Shown here: positions 8,189 through 17,816 of the stretch, piece after piece
Layout of the letters: the number at the start of each line of letters is the position of its first letter
Position numbering within the stretch: the first letter of the stretch is position 1
Source of the DNA: Paracoccaceae bacterium Fryx2
GTDB lineage: Bacteria > Pseudomonadota > Alphaproteobacteria > Rhodobacterales > Rhodobacteraceae
Direction of reading: 5' to 3'
Assembly: GCA_032334235.1 (NCBI GenBank)
Contig: JAVSGI010000005.1
Span: 806,001-870,000, forward strand
Length of the DNA stretch: 64,000 nt
The notes under the pieces: model-generated
Database searches by the model: none
Told to the model about the DNA's origin: nothing
What the model saw: the letters and a program-made list of their open reading frames with translations, nothing else
Program-made: the position numbers and the translations under genes

Positions 8189-8788
8189 TCATTCCAGATT
8201 GACGTCGCCGAGGCGCGGAGCATGGACGTGTGTTTGCACAAGGAAGGCAGCGGCTACGCCCGCGATAGCTCCGAACAGATGAGCCTCCCAGGAGACTCCC
8301 GGTTGACCCGGCAGAACACCCCAGAGAATGGAACCATACAGGACACCGACCAGCAGTGCCGCGCCCAGCGTGATCGGCGAGCGATCCACCAGGCCGCGCG
8401 CCACAAGGAAGCCGAACCAGCCGAAGACCAGCCCTGACGCACCGATATGGATGGCGGAGCTTCCGAACAGCCAGACAAGGCCGCCGCCGAGGCCAATCAC
8501 CACGGCGTTTACAGACAGCAAGGCCCGTGTGGTCGTGGCCACAAGCAACCCACCCATCACCAACAGCGGCGGCGTATTGGCCATCAGATGCGCGAAGTTT
8601 CCGTGCAGGAGGGGCATTGCGATGACGCCGTCCAACCCGCTGACGTGCCGGGGGATAAGGCCGAAGGCGGGGTTGAAGCCGTAACCGATGATCCAATTGA
8701 CGGCGTGGACCGCCCAGAGCAGTGCGACAAAGGCTGCAAGCGCCGTGGCGCGCCGAAAGAATGCGCGCATGTGATCCCGATTTCTCAT
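8189..8788 (-). CDS. Rhomboid-family intramembrane serine protease
   Basis: 199 residues with about six membrane helices. The catalytic serine is in IGASG (Ser118) and the catalytic histidine in SWEAHLFG (His170). [10 protein letters not shown] (His62, His67, Asn71) matches the rhomboid oxyanion-side motif HxxxxHxxxN. These features support an active protease that cuts within membrane-spanning substrates; the substrate is unknown. The start is either 8788 (MRNRDHMR) or 8770 (MRAFFRR). It is flanked by IS remnants, with no operon partner. Confidence 0.88.
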   Translation of the reverse strand: MRNRDHMRAFFRRATALAAFVALLWAVHAVNWIIGYGFNPAFGLIPRHVSGLDGVIAMPLLHGNFAHLMANTPPLLVMGGLLVATTTRALLSVNAVVIGLGGGLVWLFGSSAIHIGASGLVFGWFGFLVARGLVDRSPITLGAALLVGVLYGSILWGVLPGQPGVSWEAHLFGAIAGVAAAFLVQTHVHAPRLGDVNLE

Positions 8789-8981
8789 GTCGGCAAAGTA
8801 TACGTCTTCACAGCGTCTTCAACGGCTTTCGCGCGCAGCACGGCAGGCCGTCTCTGCGAACGAGGATCGCGGGGGCCTACCTACTCCTTCACGGCTCAAG
8901 CTGAACGAATTGCTGCTTCCGGATAGTTGCGATGTGGCATCCGAGTCTGTTCTCTATGACGGCTTCGGGCCGAAAGCGTCA

Positions 8982-9425
8982 TCACTGTCCATTCGGCGTC
9001 ACGTCCCTCATCTCCTTCTGCAGCAGCAGAGCCACTTGGTCGGAGGTGAACTTGAACCCCTGTCCGTCCGGGATGCGTTCGGCCGAAACCGGATACTTCG
9101 GCCTGCGAGGGTCGATGCCGACAATCCGGAAGGTCTCGCGACCAGTGCTGAACTGGCGGCCGTAATCGGTGGCAGACAATCCGAATGCCTCGGCAAGCGC
9201 CTCAAAGCGTAGCCTTTCGGGGTCGAGAGCAGTGCCATCTGGGAGCGGGATCGACACGCGGAAGGCGGCATCGAAGCCCCATCGCAGGTCCATGCTCGTC
9301 ATGTCTTTTGCCTCGACCACGAGACCGTGGCGGGAAGCGATGTCCTGGCAGGCCTTCAGCATGTCAATGTGCAGGCGCTGGCAAAGCACCGGGGTCAGGT
9401 TTCGCGGGGATTTGGTATTCGACAT
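8982..9425 (-). CDS. Unrecognised protein, 147 aa
   Basis: The frame reads MSNTKSPRNLTPVLCQRL at the start and continues as a soluble, mixed-composition protein (VVEAKDMTSMDLRWGFDAAF, PDPERLRFEALAEAFGL-like helices, IVGIDPRRPKYPV). An in-frame GTG at 9455 would add 10 residues. I see no signal peptide, membrane span or known motif. The location beside a truncated IS21 and a rhomboid gene suggests cargo of mobile DNA, but that is inference. Confidence 0.5.
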   Translation of the reverse strand: MSNTKSPRNLTPVLCQRLHIDMLKACQDIASRHGLVVEAKDMTSMDLRWGFDAAFRVSIPLPDGTALDPERLRFEALAEAFGLSATDYGRQFSTGRETFRIVGIDPRRPKYPVSAERIPDGQGFKFTSDQVALLLQKEMRDVTPNGQ

Positions 9426-9509
9426 GGCAGGATCGGAACTAGGGGTTTCCACCAAGTGCTACAACATAAGGAGGTGCCGATCAAACCCTAGCGCGCACGC
9501 CAAGTCGGG

Positions 9510-10346
9510 TGTGTTTCGGCGTGCAATTTTGACCCCTCAGGCGGGGTGATCGGCGTGCAATTTTGACCCCCCTGCTGATCTGTCAGACCGTTCGTTGCGG
9601 GGCAGCGGACGGAGGGGGAGTTGAAGCGGGTGGATACGATCGCGCGGGTCCGGCAGGCCTTTCATATTCAGGGTTGGTCGATGAAGAAGATCGCCCGGGA
9701 TCTGCATCTGTCGCGCAATACCGTGCGCAAGATCCTGCGGTCGGGTGAGACGGACTTCACCTATGAGCGGGAGCGACAGCCGATGCCGCGGATCGGGCCT
9801 TGGCAGGGTCAGCTGGAGCAGTTCCTGTCGGCCAATGCGGGCAAGCCATCGCGCGAACGGCTGACGCTGATCCGGATCTTCGAGGAATTGCGCGGGTTCG
9901 GATACGAGGGCGGCTATGACGCTGTGCGCCGGTTCGCCAAAGCCTGGGCGCAGAACCGGGGGGCGGCGACGGCCGAGGCCTATGTGCCGCTCTACTATGC
10001 GCCGGGGGAGGCCTATCAATTCGATTGGAGCCACGAGGTCATCCTGATCTCGGGCGTGACGGTCACCGTGAAGGTGGCCCATGTCCGGCTGTGCCACAGC
10101 CGGAGGATGTTCGTGCGGGCCTACATGCGCGAGAGCCAGGAGATGGTTTTTGACGCGCATGACCGGGCGTTCGCCTTCTTCAGGGGCACCTGCACGGGAG
10201 GCATCTACGACAACATGAAGACGGCTGTGGAGGCGGTCTTCACCGGGAAGGACCGGCACTACAACCGCCGCTTTCTGCAGATGTGCAGCCATTACCTTGT
10301 CCAACCTGTCGCCTGCACACCCGCCTCAGGCTGGGAGAAGGGCCAG
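9510..10346 (+). mobile_element. IS21-family element, left part only, truncated by IS256
   Basis: The left end starts TGTGTTTCGGCG at about 9510 and contains two identical 19-bp repeats, GGCGTGCAATTTTGACCCC, at 9518-9536 and 9552-9570, the transposase-binding pattern of IS21 ends. istA follows and is cut at 10346. istB and the right end are missing from the window. Confidence 0.75.
9621..10346 (+). pseudogene. istA: IstA transposase N-terminal half, truncated by IS256
   Basis: Starts with TTG at 9621 behind GGAGGGGG. It reads an N-terminal HTH (SMKKIARDLHLSRNTVRKIL), then the integrase core start YQFDWSHEVILI with the first catalytic aspartate, and stops matching after CTPASGWEKGQV, where the IS256 end begins. 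The normal continuation (second and third acidic residues) is absent and does not reappear on the far side of the IS256, so this is a deletion junction. Confidence 0.85.
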
Positions 10347-11727
10347 GTCGCGAATGCTGTGGACATTCCCTGGCGGCTCACTCCGGGCATGTGAAGGTTC
10401 GGTTTCTCAGGCGGCTGCGTCAAGAGGTATCGGGTCGAGGGGCTGGGAAAGCGTCTCCCAGCCGTCGACCTTGCGCATCTGGATCTGCCCGGATGCCAGC
10501 AGCGCCCAGAGCAGCATCGGCACGGTCTCGGCGCAGGGCAGTGCGGTCTGGGTCTTGACGCGGCGACGGAACTCCTCGTTCAGTCGCTCGATGGCGTTGG
10601 TGGTTCGCGCCGACTTCCATTGCGAGGGATCGAGGCGGGTGAAGCTGAAGAGCCGGTCCCCTGCTTCCTCGAGGCTGTCGGCAACGGCCTTGCACTTGAG
10701 CTGCCACTTGCGCAGGAATGCCTTGCGGCGGGTCTCGATCCCGGCGGCGGTGTCGGCGTAGATCATGTCGCGGTAGTCCTCGGTCAGCTCGTCATGGAGG
10801 AGCTTCGGTGCATGGGCCAGCAGGTTTCGGTGCTTGTGAACCGTGCAGCGCTGGATCGGCAGAGCCTCGCCCCACAGCGCGACCAGAGCGGCTTCAAGCC
10901 CGGGAGCGCCGTCAACAATGACGAATTCGGGCCGCTTCAGCCCGCGGGCATCAAGGTCGTCGAGGAACTGGCGCCAGGCGGAGGTGCTCTCTCCACCCAT
11001 GTTCTTGATGGATAACAATACCTTCTGCCCGTCGCGGCGCACCCCGATCGCCGCCAGCACCGAGATGTTGGTGGCCTTGCGGTCCAGCCGGGTCCGGATC
11101 ACGGTGCCGTCGAGGATCAGCCGGACGATGTCCTCTTCGGCGAGGCTGCGGGCCGACCAGGCATCCCAGTCCACCTTCACCTTGCGCCAGGCCCGGCTGA
11201 CCACATCCTTGCTGACGGCGCCCTCGAACAGCCCGAACAGCGCCCGCTTGACGCGCCGGGTGTTGGTCCCTGCAAGATAGACCGCCGCGATCAGCGCCTC
11301 GGCCTTCTTCGTCAGCCGCTGGTAGCGCGGCAGCGCCTTCGAGCGCCATTCCTTAGCCTTGCCGTCCTCGTCCTCGACCCGGGCGCGGGGCACGCGCACC
11401 GTTTCGGTGCCGAAGGTGCCGGTCAGCTGCCGCTCGCGGTGCCCGTGGCGATAGCCCTTCGCCTTCTCGTCGCCGCGACCGTAGCGCATGCGGCCGAGAA
11501 ACTCGGCCAGTTCCTCTTCAAACATGGTCTCGATGGTCGCGCGGACGCTTGCCCGCAGGCGCTCCTCGATCGGGTCATACCCGGTCGTGTCGGGCAGTAG
11601 CGAAAAGGCCGAGCTGTCGGTAATGTCGTTCATGGCGTGATCTCCCTGGCGGTTGGCGCCGCCGGCTGGGTGGGTTTCAGTTCACCCGGAGATTACGCCG
11701 CCTTCAAATTTCCACCACTCCCGCGAC
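10347..11727 (-). mobile_element. IS256-family insertion sequence, about 1381 bp
   Basis: Ends are imperfect inverted repeats: 10347-10376 and 11698-11727 both begin GTCGCG read inward and match at about 20 of 30 positions. It carries one intact transposase gene. Left flank is a truncated istA, right flank a truncated phzF-like gene. No 8-9 bp target duplication is visible, so the two flanks were not originally adjacent. A 131-bp end of a second copy lies at 4813-4943. Confidence 0.8.
10407..11633 (-). CDS. IS256-family (mutator-type) transposase
   Basis: 408 residues, normal for the family. Motifs of the mutator DDE fold are present: LILDGTVIRTRLD (first Asp), FVIVDGAPGLEAAL (second Asp), QRCTVHKHRN (C/H motif) and RTTNAIERLNEEFRRR (catalytic Glu region). 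The N-terminal region has RYGRGDEKAKGYRHGHRERQ as is usual. The gene appears intact and could mobilise itself and related remnants. Confidence 0.95.
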   Translation of the reverse strand: MNDITDSSAFSLLPDTTGYDPIEERLRASVRATIETMFEEELAEFLGRMRYGRGDEKAKGYRHGHRERQLTGTFGTETVRVPRARVEDEDGKAKEWRSKALPRYQRLTKKAEALIAAVYLAGTNTRRVKRALFGLFEGAVSKDVVSRAWRKVKVDWDAWSARSLAEEDIVRLILDGTVIRTRLDRKATNISVLAAIGVRRDGQKVLLSIKNMGGESTSAWRQFLDDLDARGLKRPEFVIVDGAPGLEAALVALWGEALPIQRCTVHKHRNLLAHAPKLLHDELTEDYRDMIYADTAAGIETRRKAFLRKWQLKCKAVADSLEEAGDRLFSFTRLDPSQWKSARTTNAIERLNEEFRRRVKTQTALPCAETVPMLLWALLASGQIQMRKVDGWETLSQPLDPIPLDAAA

Positions 11728-11976
11728 ACCACCGCCCAGCGTCGGATGCCCGGCAAAGCCAAGCTCGCGCGTCGGCGTGAAGATCCTGATCCGGTAATCC
11801 GCATCGGGGTGGGTCGGCGGCAAGAGGAACGTCGTTTCGGACAGGTTGGTCCAGGCCGCGAAATCCTGCATCGTCGGGTCGCCAAGCCCCTGGCCGTCAA
11901 GCACGACCGCCAGACCGTTTCCCTTCATGGCCACCTCGGTGAAGACATCGCATTGAAGAAAACGCCGTTCCCGCAT
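11728..11976 (-). pseudogene. PhzF-family isomerase/epimerase, N-terminal 83 residues only
   Basis: From the ATG at 11976 the frame reads QCDVFTEVAMKGNGLAVVLD, then WTNLSETTFLLPP (with the family glutamate in LSETTF) and IFTPTRELGFAGHPTLGGG, the first conserved block of PhzF-type proteins. It then runs into the IS256 end at 11727 and stops seven codons later. Intact members are about 260-300 residues, so two thirds are missing. The rest of the gene is not in this window. Confidence 0.8.
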
Positions 11977-12224
11977 CGTCGTTTCCCTTTCATGCCCCAT
12001 CCTGCCCCGACCGCCCGTAGCACGGCGCGCCGCGTGCCGGAAGCCCGGGCTCCGGCCGATGCAAGGTGCGGGGTCCGGCCGCCGGGGCGGGCCGTCCTGC
12101 TTTGCTTGCTTGACGTTGGCACCGGTTTGCCCAATCGTTGCGCCACCGCACTCAAGAACCGGATCTGGGCAAATCCCGACAATCGCTGCCGCTGCCTGAC
12201 TGCAAGCACCCGGTGCAGGTCGAA

Positions 12225-14012
12225 ATGCCGAACTTGACATTGACCCAGCGATTGTTCCTTGTGACGGCCGTGGCGATCATGCCGACGGTGGCCATTCTGG
12301 CGTTCAATCTCGTGACCTTGCGCCACGACGCCGAACAGCGCCTGGGCGAGGATGCCGTGGCGACCGCCCAGATCGCCACGCTGGAAATGCGTCGCATCGT
12401 CAGTGGCGTGGAAAGCACGCTGCAGGCCATAGCCAACGCGCCGGTGGTGCGGGATGCCGATGCCGAGGGGTGCGGCGACTATCTTGCGCGGGTCACGGCG
12501 GCGCTGCCGCGCATGGCAAGCATTGCCGTCGCCGATGCCACGGGGCAGGTTCGGTGCCTGTCCTCCTCCGCCCGGCCGATGCCGAGCATTGCCGACCGCG
12601 ACTATTTCAGAAAGGTCCGCGCGAAGTCGGTTCCGGCGGTGGGAACCTATGTGATCGGCCGCGTTTCGGGCGTCGCGGCCCTGCCGATCGCCATGCCGCT
12701 TGACCCTGACACCAAGTGGGCAGGCGGCGTGATCCTGGCAGAGCTTGATCTGGCCTGGCTGGGGCAGCGCATCAAGGAACGCAGCATGGCCAGCGGCAAT
12801 GCGCTGACCATCGCAGACCGGAACGGGAGGATCATCGCGCGCGAACCCCTGCCGGAAACCTTTGTCGGCACGACCATTCCGGCGGCGTATCTGCACCTGG
12901 TCAGCGCCCCGGCGCCGGGCACCGAAATCGTGGTCAGCCAGGACGGAACCCGGCGGATGATCGGGTATTTCCCGGCCTCGGCCGCGACCGATTTCCTCTA
13001 CATCAGCGCCGGGCTGGCAACCGGGCGGATTCATGCCGCCACGACGCGGCTGACCCTGATCGGGGCGGCGGTCGGGCTGGTGGGGATCCTTTCGGCCTTC
13101 GCGCTGGCGCATGTCACCAGCGACTACTTCGTGCGCCGTCCTTTCCGCCAGCTGATTGCGACCATCGAAGCCTGGCAGCGGGACGAGACCGACCGGCGCA
13201 CCCACATGGGAACGGACATGGCGGAATTCGGCAGCGCGGGCCGAGCGCTGGACGGGTTCATGGATCAACTCGTCGCGGCCCGCCAGGCGCGGCGGGATGC
13301 GGAACGGCAACGGGAACTGCTGGTGAAAGAGCTTGACCACCGCGTCAAGAACATCGTGGCGACCGTGCAGGCGATCGCGCGCCAGACCTTCCGCGGCAAG
13401 GGACAGGATCAGGCCGTGCGCGCCTTCACCGACCGGCTGGATTCGATGGGGGCCGCGCACAAGCTGCTTCTGGACGACGTTTGGCAGGCAGCGCCGATCA
13501 GGATGCTGGTCGCCGCCGCCATCAAGCCGTTCGACGACAAGCCGTTCGTTGACAGCGCGGGCGATGCCGGGGCGGGTGAAGACCCCGACGCGCGGCGGTT
13601 CGTGGTGGCGGGTCCGGATATCGAGGTCGGCGCCAAGGCGGCAATGACGCTGTCGATGGCGCTGCATGAGCTGTGCACCAACGCCGCCAAATATGGCGCG
13701 CTGAGCGTGCCCGGCGGCAGGGTGGACATTGCGTGGCAGGTCGGCTCTGACGGCACCGAGCGCACCTTCCACCTGACCTGGACGGAACGGGGTGGCCCCA
13801 CGGTGGAAAAGCCGGGCGAGCGCGGCTTCGGGTCGGTCATGATCGAACAGGTGCTGGCCCAGCAGATCGGGGGCGAGGTGACGATGGACTTCCGCCCGGC
13901 CGGCCTCGTCTGCCACATCAGGGCGCCGCTGCACAATGTCGGCACCGCCCCGGCCGGACCTGATCCGGACAGGCCGATGCCCGCGGCGCGGCCCACGGCT
14001 GCTGCCTCCTGA
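12225..14012 (+). CDS. HisKA_2/HWE-type sensor histidine kinase with periplasmic sensor domain
   Basis: 595 residues from the ATG at 12225; the upstream in-frame ATG at 12138 would add 29 polar residues before the membrane helix and is less likely. Membrane helix at about 8-30, periplasmic dCache-like sensor at 35-270 (SIADRDYFRKV is a typical dCache motif), second helix at 276-297, then the phosphoacceptor LVKELDHRVKNIVATVQAIA with His372 and an HATPase_c domain with ALHELCTNAAKYG (Asn486). This kinase type often signals through stand-alone response regulators. No response regulator gene adjoins it, so the partner lies elsewhere. Confidence 0.87.
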   Translation: MPNLTLTQRLFLVTAVAIMPTVAILAFNLVTLRHDAEQRLGEDAVATAQIATLEMRRIVSGVESTLQAIANAPVVRDADAEGCGDYLARVTAALPRMASIAVADATGQVRCLSSSARPMPSIADRDYFRKVRAKSVPAVGTYVIGRVSGVAALPIAMPLDPDTKWAGGVILAELDLAWLGQRIKERSMASGNALTIADRNGRIIAREPLPETFVGTTIPAAYLHLVSAPAPGTEIVVSQDGTRRMIGYFPASAATDFLYISAGLATGRIHAATTRLTLIGAAVGLVGILSAFALAHVTSDYFVRRPFRQLIATIEAWQRDETDRRTHMGTDMAEFGSAGRALDGFMDQLVAARQARRDAERQRELLVKELDHRVKNIVATVQAIARQTFRGKGQDQAVRAFTDRLDSMGAAHKLLLDDVWQAAPIRMLVAAAIKPFDDKPFVDSAGDAGAGEDPDARRFVVAGPDIEVGAKAAMTLSMALHELCTNAAKYGALSVPGGRVDIAWQVGSDGTERTFHLTWTERGGPTVEKPGERGFGSVMIEQVLAQQIGGEVTMDFRPAGLVCHIRAPLHNVGTAPAGPDPDRPMPAARPTAAAS

Positions 14013-14205
14013 CAGCTGCCCCGCTGGCCCCGCGCGGCGCTGATCCACGCCTGCGCCGACGAGGACTCGCCTGTGCCTGCCTGCGACTGCGCCGACCACG
14101 ACGCGCCTTCGCCTGCCAGGAAACGACCCGCGGGCATCGCCGCGGCGCGGCGCCGATGCCCGCAGGTCAGTTGCCGTCCGTCGGCACGCGGTGGCGTCCA
14201 GACTG

Positions 14206-15426
14206 TCACTCGGCCTTCGTCAGTCGCCGGATGCCGGAAGACCCGCCGCGGGTCTCGGTGACCAGATAGACCGCACCATCGGGCCCGACCTTCACATCGC
14301 GAACCCGCGCATCGACCGGCACGCGTTCCTCGAAGGCAACCCGGTCGTTTTCCAGATGCACCACGACCAGAGCCTGCGACGCGAGGCCACCGATCAGGAA
14401 GGCGTCCTGCCATTCGGGGAACTCTTCGCCCTGATAGAGCGCCATCCCCGAGGGGGCGATCACCGGATCCCAGTAATACACCGGCTGTTCGGTTTCCCGC
14501 GTCGCGGTCACGCCGTCACCGATCGGCCGGCCGATGTAGGCAACGCCGTAGGTCACCTCCGGCCAGCCGTAGTTCAGGCCCGCTTCGGGGCGGTTGAGCT
14601 CGTCGCCCCCGCGCGGGCCATGCTCGACCGTCCAGAGCCTGCCCTGCCCGTCCAGCGCCGCCGACTGCATGTTGCGGTGCCCGTAGCTCCAGATTTCCGG
14701 CAGGGCGCCGGGCTTATCGGCAAAGGGGTTGCCGGGCAGGGCCGCCCCCGACTGATCTATGCGGAAAACCTTGCCGAGGCCGCTGGAAAGCTCTTGTGCC
14801 TGTGCGCGCACCGCCGCGTCAGAGCGTTCGCCCACCGTCACGAACAGTTCTCCCTCCGGGCCGAACACCAGGCGCGAGCCATAGTGCTTGTCGCCGTCGT
14901 AGGTCGGCGTCTGCCGGAAGATCACGGCGGTCCCGTCAAGCCTGCCGCCGCCCTGCGCGTCAAGCACCAGCCGCGCCGAGGCGACCGATGTGCCGTTGCC
15001 ACCCTCGCGCGGTTCTGAAAAGGAAAAGAAGATCCTGCCCGACGCGGCGAAATCCGGCGCCAGTGCCACGTCGAGCAGACCGCCCTGCCCGCGGGAATCG
15101 ACCTCGGGCACCCCCGCGATCGCGGGGCCGACGGCACCATCCGGGGTGACGACATGCATGGCACCCTGCTTGGCCGTCACCAGCATCCGCCCGTCCGGCA
15201 GGAACTCCAGCGCCCAAAGATGCGGCAGGTCGGCCGCGATGACTTCGGATGCCACCTTCGGCATGGTTTCGGGTTGCGGCGCGCGGGTCTGGTCGGCGGA
15301 CTGCGGCCGCTGGTCGGCACCATGCGGCGGGGCGGTTTCGATCGGCGCCGTCTGGGCATGGGCCGCAAGGGCCATCGCGGCCGCCGAAAGAAGGGTAGCT
15401 GCCGTCAGGAGGAGTGTCTGCTTCAT
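14206..15426 (-). CDS. PQQ-type soluble aldose/sorbosone dehydrogenase-like protein, periplasmic
   Basis: 406 residues from the ATG at 15426; the open frame extends further upstream but lacks coding character. A Sec signal peptide (about residues 1-24, ending LAAHAQ) is followed by a Pro-rich linker and a six-bladed propeller of the GSDH family: FLPDGRMLVTAKQGAM, GGLLDVALAPDF, KHYGSRLVFGPEG, YGHRNMQSAAL, EHGPRGGDELN, NYGWPEVTYG. These motifs hold the PQQ and Ca2+ sites in YliI-type aldose sugar dehydrogenases. It would oxidise sugars in the periplasm. No PQQ synthesis gene is in the window. Confidence 0.88.
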   Translation of the reverse strand: MKQTLLLTAATLLSAAAMALAAHAQTAPIETAPPHGADQRPQSADQTRAPQPETMPKVASEVIAADLPHLWALEFLPDGRMLVTAKQGAMHVVTPDGAVGPAIAGVPEVDSRGQGGLLDVALAPDFAASGRIFFSFSEPREGGNGTSVASARLVLDAQGGGRLDGTAVIFRQTPTYDGDKHYGSRLVFGPEGELFVTVGERSDAAVRAQAQELSSGLGKVFRIDQSGAALPGNPFADKPGALPEIWSYGHRNMQSAALDGQGRLWTVEHGPRGGDELNRPEAGLNYGWPEVTYGVAYIGRPIGDGVTATRETEQPVYYWDPVIAPSGMALYQGEEFPEWQDAFLIGGLASQALVVVHLENDRVAFEERVPVDARVRDVKVGPDGAVYLVTETRGGSSGIRRLTKAE

Positions 15427-15616
15427 GTCGAATTCCTTGTCAATTGGCACGCCGCCGTCGGGGCCGGGTTGCAGTCCGGTCGGCCGCGCCGCCGGGCGCC
15501 GACCCTCCGGCATCGCGACAGGCTGCCAACGCGGCGGAAGGGACGATGTTCCCCGCCGGGGGAACATTCGGGCCGCGCAGGCGGTTACACGACTGCCATC
15601 ACAGCGGAGAGAACGC

Positions 15617-15865
15617 ATGTCAGCACCCAACACCAACCTCGACAAGCAGAAGCGCCGACACCGGGGGCCGCTGATCGGCATGGCGGCGGTCGTCCTGTTC
15701 GGCGTCGGGATCATCGCCTACTGGCTTACGGAAGAGTCGGCCGACGGGCAATCGCCCGCTGACGCCCCTGCCGCCCATACCGATCCGGAAACGCAGCCTG
15801 ACCCTGCCACGCAGACCGCGCCCGCGCAACAACCGGGCGATGCGCCGGCAAGGCCCTCACCCTGA
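15617..15865 (+). CDS. Small single-span membrane protein with Pro/Ala-rich tail
   Basis: 82 residues. GGAGAGAACGC precedes the ATG at 15617 at good spacing. A basic N-terminus (NLDKQKRRHRG) is followed by one membrane helix (about 20-38, PLIGMAAVVLFGVGIIAYWL) and a disordered tail rich in Pro, Ala, Gln and Asp. Charge distribution predicts the tail outside the cytoplasm. It is divergent from the dehydrogenase gene at 14206-15426. No family recognised. Confidence 0.6.
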   Translation: MSAPNTNLDKQKRRHRGPLIGMAAVVLFGVGIIAYWLTEESADGQSPADAPAAHTDPETQPDPATQTAPAQQPGDAPARPSP

Positions 15866-16219
15866 TGTGAACGGGCGCGTTCGGATCTTGCTGACACGCG
15901 CCGCCCACGCGCCCTGCAAGGCTGCCTGCCGGGGCACACCGGCCAATACCCCGGGCGCGCGCACCCGCGACGGGCATGGATGGGGCACGGATGGGGTTGC
16001 CGCGAATCTTCCGGCAGCCCAATCGGCGCGGCGCCGACGCCCGACCGGTGAAATCTGCCAAAAACCGTGGGTTGCCAGCAGGAAGCCAGTCGCGCCCCAC
16101 GCCTTGCGGAGAAAATACGATCTTTTCGGTCGCGTTTTTATCACGCGCTGTTGAGCGGCCCCGCAAGAAGTGCAAGGATTGCACCATCAGCCATCGTGCA
16201 TCCGCGAGAAGGTTTTGCC
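15866..16219. other. Intergenic region upstream of the ABC transporter operon
   Basis: No gene, repeat or convincing hairpin was seen in these 354 bp. It must contain the promoter of the seven-gene operon beginning at 16220, but no clear -35/-10 pair stands out. Confidence 0.5.
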
Positions 16220-17812
16220 ATGATCGACCACATCTCCCGTCGTCTTCTGCTGGGTTCGGCCGCCGGCCTGTTGGCCGTCTCTGCCCTGCCGCATGTCACC
16301 TACGCGCAGGCGGGGGGCAAGCGGCTGATCGTCGCCGCCGACAGCGAGCCGCGCCAGCTCAACCCCGCCATCGTCGCATCGAACGGGGTGTTCTTCATCG
16401 CGTCCAAGGTGATCGAGCCGCTGGCCGAGGCCGGATACGACGGGCTGACGCCGCTGCTTGCCACCGGCTGGCAAGGGTCGGACGACGGGCTGTCGATCAC
16501 CTTCACCCTGCGGGAAGGGGTGACATGGCATGACGGCACGCCGTTCACTTCGGCCGATGTCGCATTTTCGGCGCTGGAGGTCTGGAAGCCCCTGCAGAAC
16601 ATCGGGCGCGAGGTGTTCGCCAACCTCGACACCGTCGAAACCCCCGATCCGCTGACCGCCGTCTTCCGGTTTTCCAGGCCGACTCCGCTGCAACTGATCG
16701 AGAACGCGCTGCCGGTGGTGTCGTCGGTCCTGCCACGCCATCTTTACGCGGGCACCGACATCCGGGAAAACCCGGCAAATGCCCGTCTGGTCGGCACCGG
16801 GCCCTTCACCTTTGCCGAGCACAAGCCCGGCGAATACTACCTGCTGAAGAAGAACCCCGCCTACTGGAACAGGGACCAGCCGCTGGTCGACGAGATCCTC
16901 TACCGCGTCCTGGCCGACCGTGCCGCCGCGGCAAGCTCGCTAGAGGCGGGCGAGGTGCAGCTTGCCGCCTTCTCGGCGGTGCCGCTCGTCGATCTGGCGC
17001 GCATCGGCGCGGTCGAGGGGCTGGAGGTGGTGACCAAAGGCTACGAGGCGCTGACCTATCAGTTGATCGTCGAGATCAACCACCGCAACGACTACCTGAA
17101 GAACCTGAAGGTGCGTCAGGCCATCGCCCATGCCATCGACCGCCGCTTCGTGCTTGACGCGGTGTTCCTCGGCTACGCCGCCGAGGCGACCGGGCCGGTG
17201 CCTGCCACCGCGACGGCCTTCCACACGCCGGATGTCACGCTTTACGGGTTCGATGTCGAAAAGGCCAATGCCCTGCTGGACGAGGCGGGTTTTCCGCGCG
17301 GCGCGGATGGCACGCGTTTCGGGCTGACCCTGCTGCCCGCGCCCTACTTCAACGAGACAAGGCAGTTCGGCGACTATCTGCGGCAGGCGCTGGCCGCCGT
17401 GGGCATCGACGCGAAGATCGTCTCGAACGACAGCGCGGCCCACCAGAAGGCCGTCTACACCGATCACGCCTTCGACCTGGCCATCGCGCCCACCGTGTTC
17501 CGCGGCGATCCGGCGATCTCGACGACGATCCTCGTGCGGTCGGGCATTCCGGCGGGGGTCGGCTTCTCGAACCAGGGCGGCTATGCCAACCCCGCGATCG
17601 ACGCGCTGATCGACGAGGCGCTGGTGACGCTCGACCCGGCAAGGCGCGTGGCGCTTTACCATGACTTCCAGAAGAAGGTGACCGAGGACCTGCCGCTGAT
17701 CAACGTGGCCGACTGGACCTTCACCTCGGTCGCGTCGGACCGGCTGGAGAACATCGCCGCCAATCCGCGCTGGGCGGTGTCGAACTGGGCCGATCTGGGG
17801 CTGGCCGACTGA
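16220..17812 (+). CDS. ABC transporter substrate-binding protein, family 5 (peptide/opine type)
   Basis: 530 residues from the ATG at 16220. A twin-arginine-like signal (SRRLLLGSAAGLLAVSALP) suggests export of a folded protein, followed by the SBP_bac_5 fold: LNPAIVASNG, GWQGSDDGLSITFTLREGV, WHDGTPFTSADVAFS and VRQAIAHAIDRRFVLDAVF are signature blocks. It binds a ligand in the periplasm and delivers it to the two permeases encoded next. The ligand cannot be read from sequence; family members take peptides, nickel, opines or amino-acid conjugates. First gene of a seven-gene operon. Confidence 0.92.
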   Translation: MIDHISRRLLLGSAAGLLAVSALPHVTYAQAGGKRLIVAADSEPRQLNPAIVASNGVFFIASKVIEPLAEAGYDGLTPLLATGWQGSDDGLSITFTLREGVTWHDGTPFTSADVAFSALEVWKPLQNIGREVFANLDTVETPDPLTAVFRFSRPTPLQLIENALPVVSSVLPRHLYAGTDIRENPANARLVGTGPFTFAEHKPGEYYLLKKNPAYWNRDQPLVDEILYRVLADRAAAASSLEAGEVQLAAFSAVPLVDLARIGAVEGLEVVTKGYEALTYQLIVEINHRNDYLKNLKVRQAIAHAIDRRFVLDAVFLGYAAEATGPVPATATAFHTPDVTLYGFDVEKANALLDEAGFPRGADGTRFGLTLLPAPYFNETRQFGDYLRQALAAVGIDAKIVSNDSAAHQKAVYTDHAFDLAIAPTVFRGDPAISTTILVRSGIPAGVGFSNQGGYANPAIDALIDEALVTLDPARRVALYHDFQKKVTEDLPLINVADWTFTSVASDRLENIAANPRWAVSNWADLGLAD

Positions 17813-17816
17813 GCCC

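Noticed and set aside
1-12000. A defence island or integrative element with cargo
   Set aside because: Apart from IS genes, only a rhomboid protease, an MgtC-like protein and unknown ORFs are present; no integrase, tRNA attachment site or defence gene was found.
11925-14099. 724-codon minus-strand frame opposite the sensor kinase
   Set aside because: The plus strand encodes a kinase with all motifs; the antisense frame is a product of high GC.
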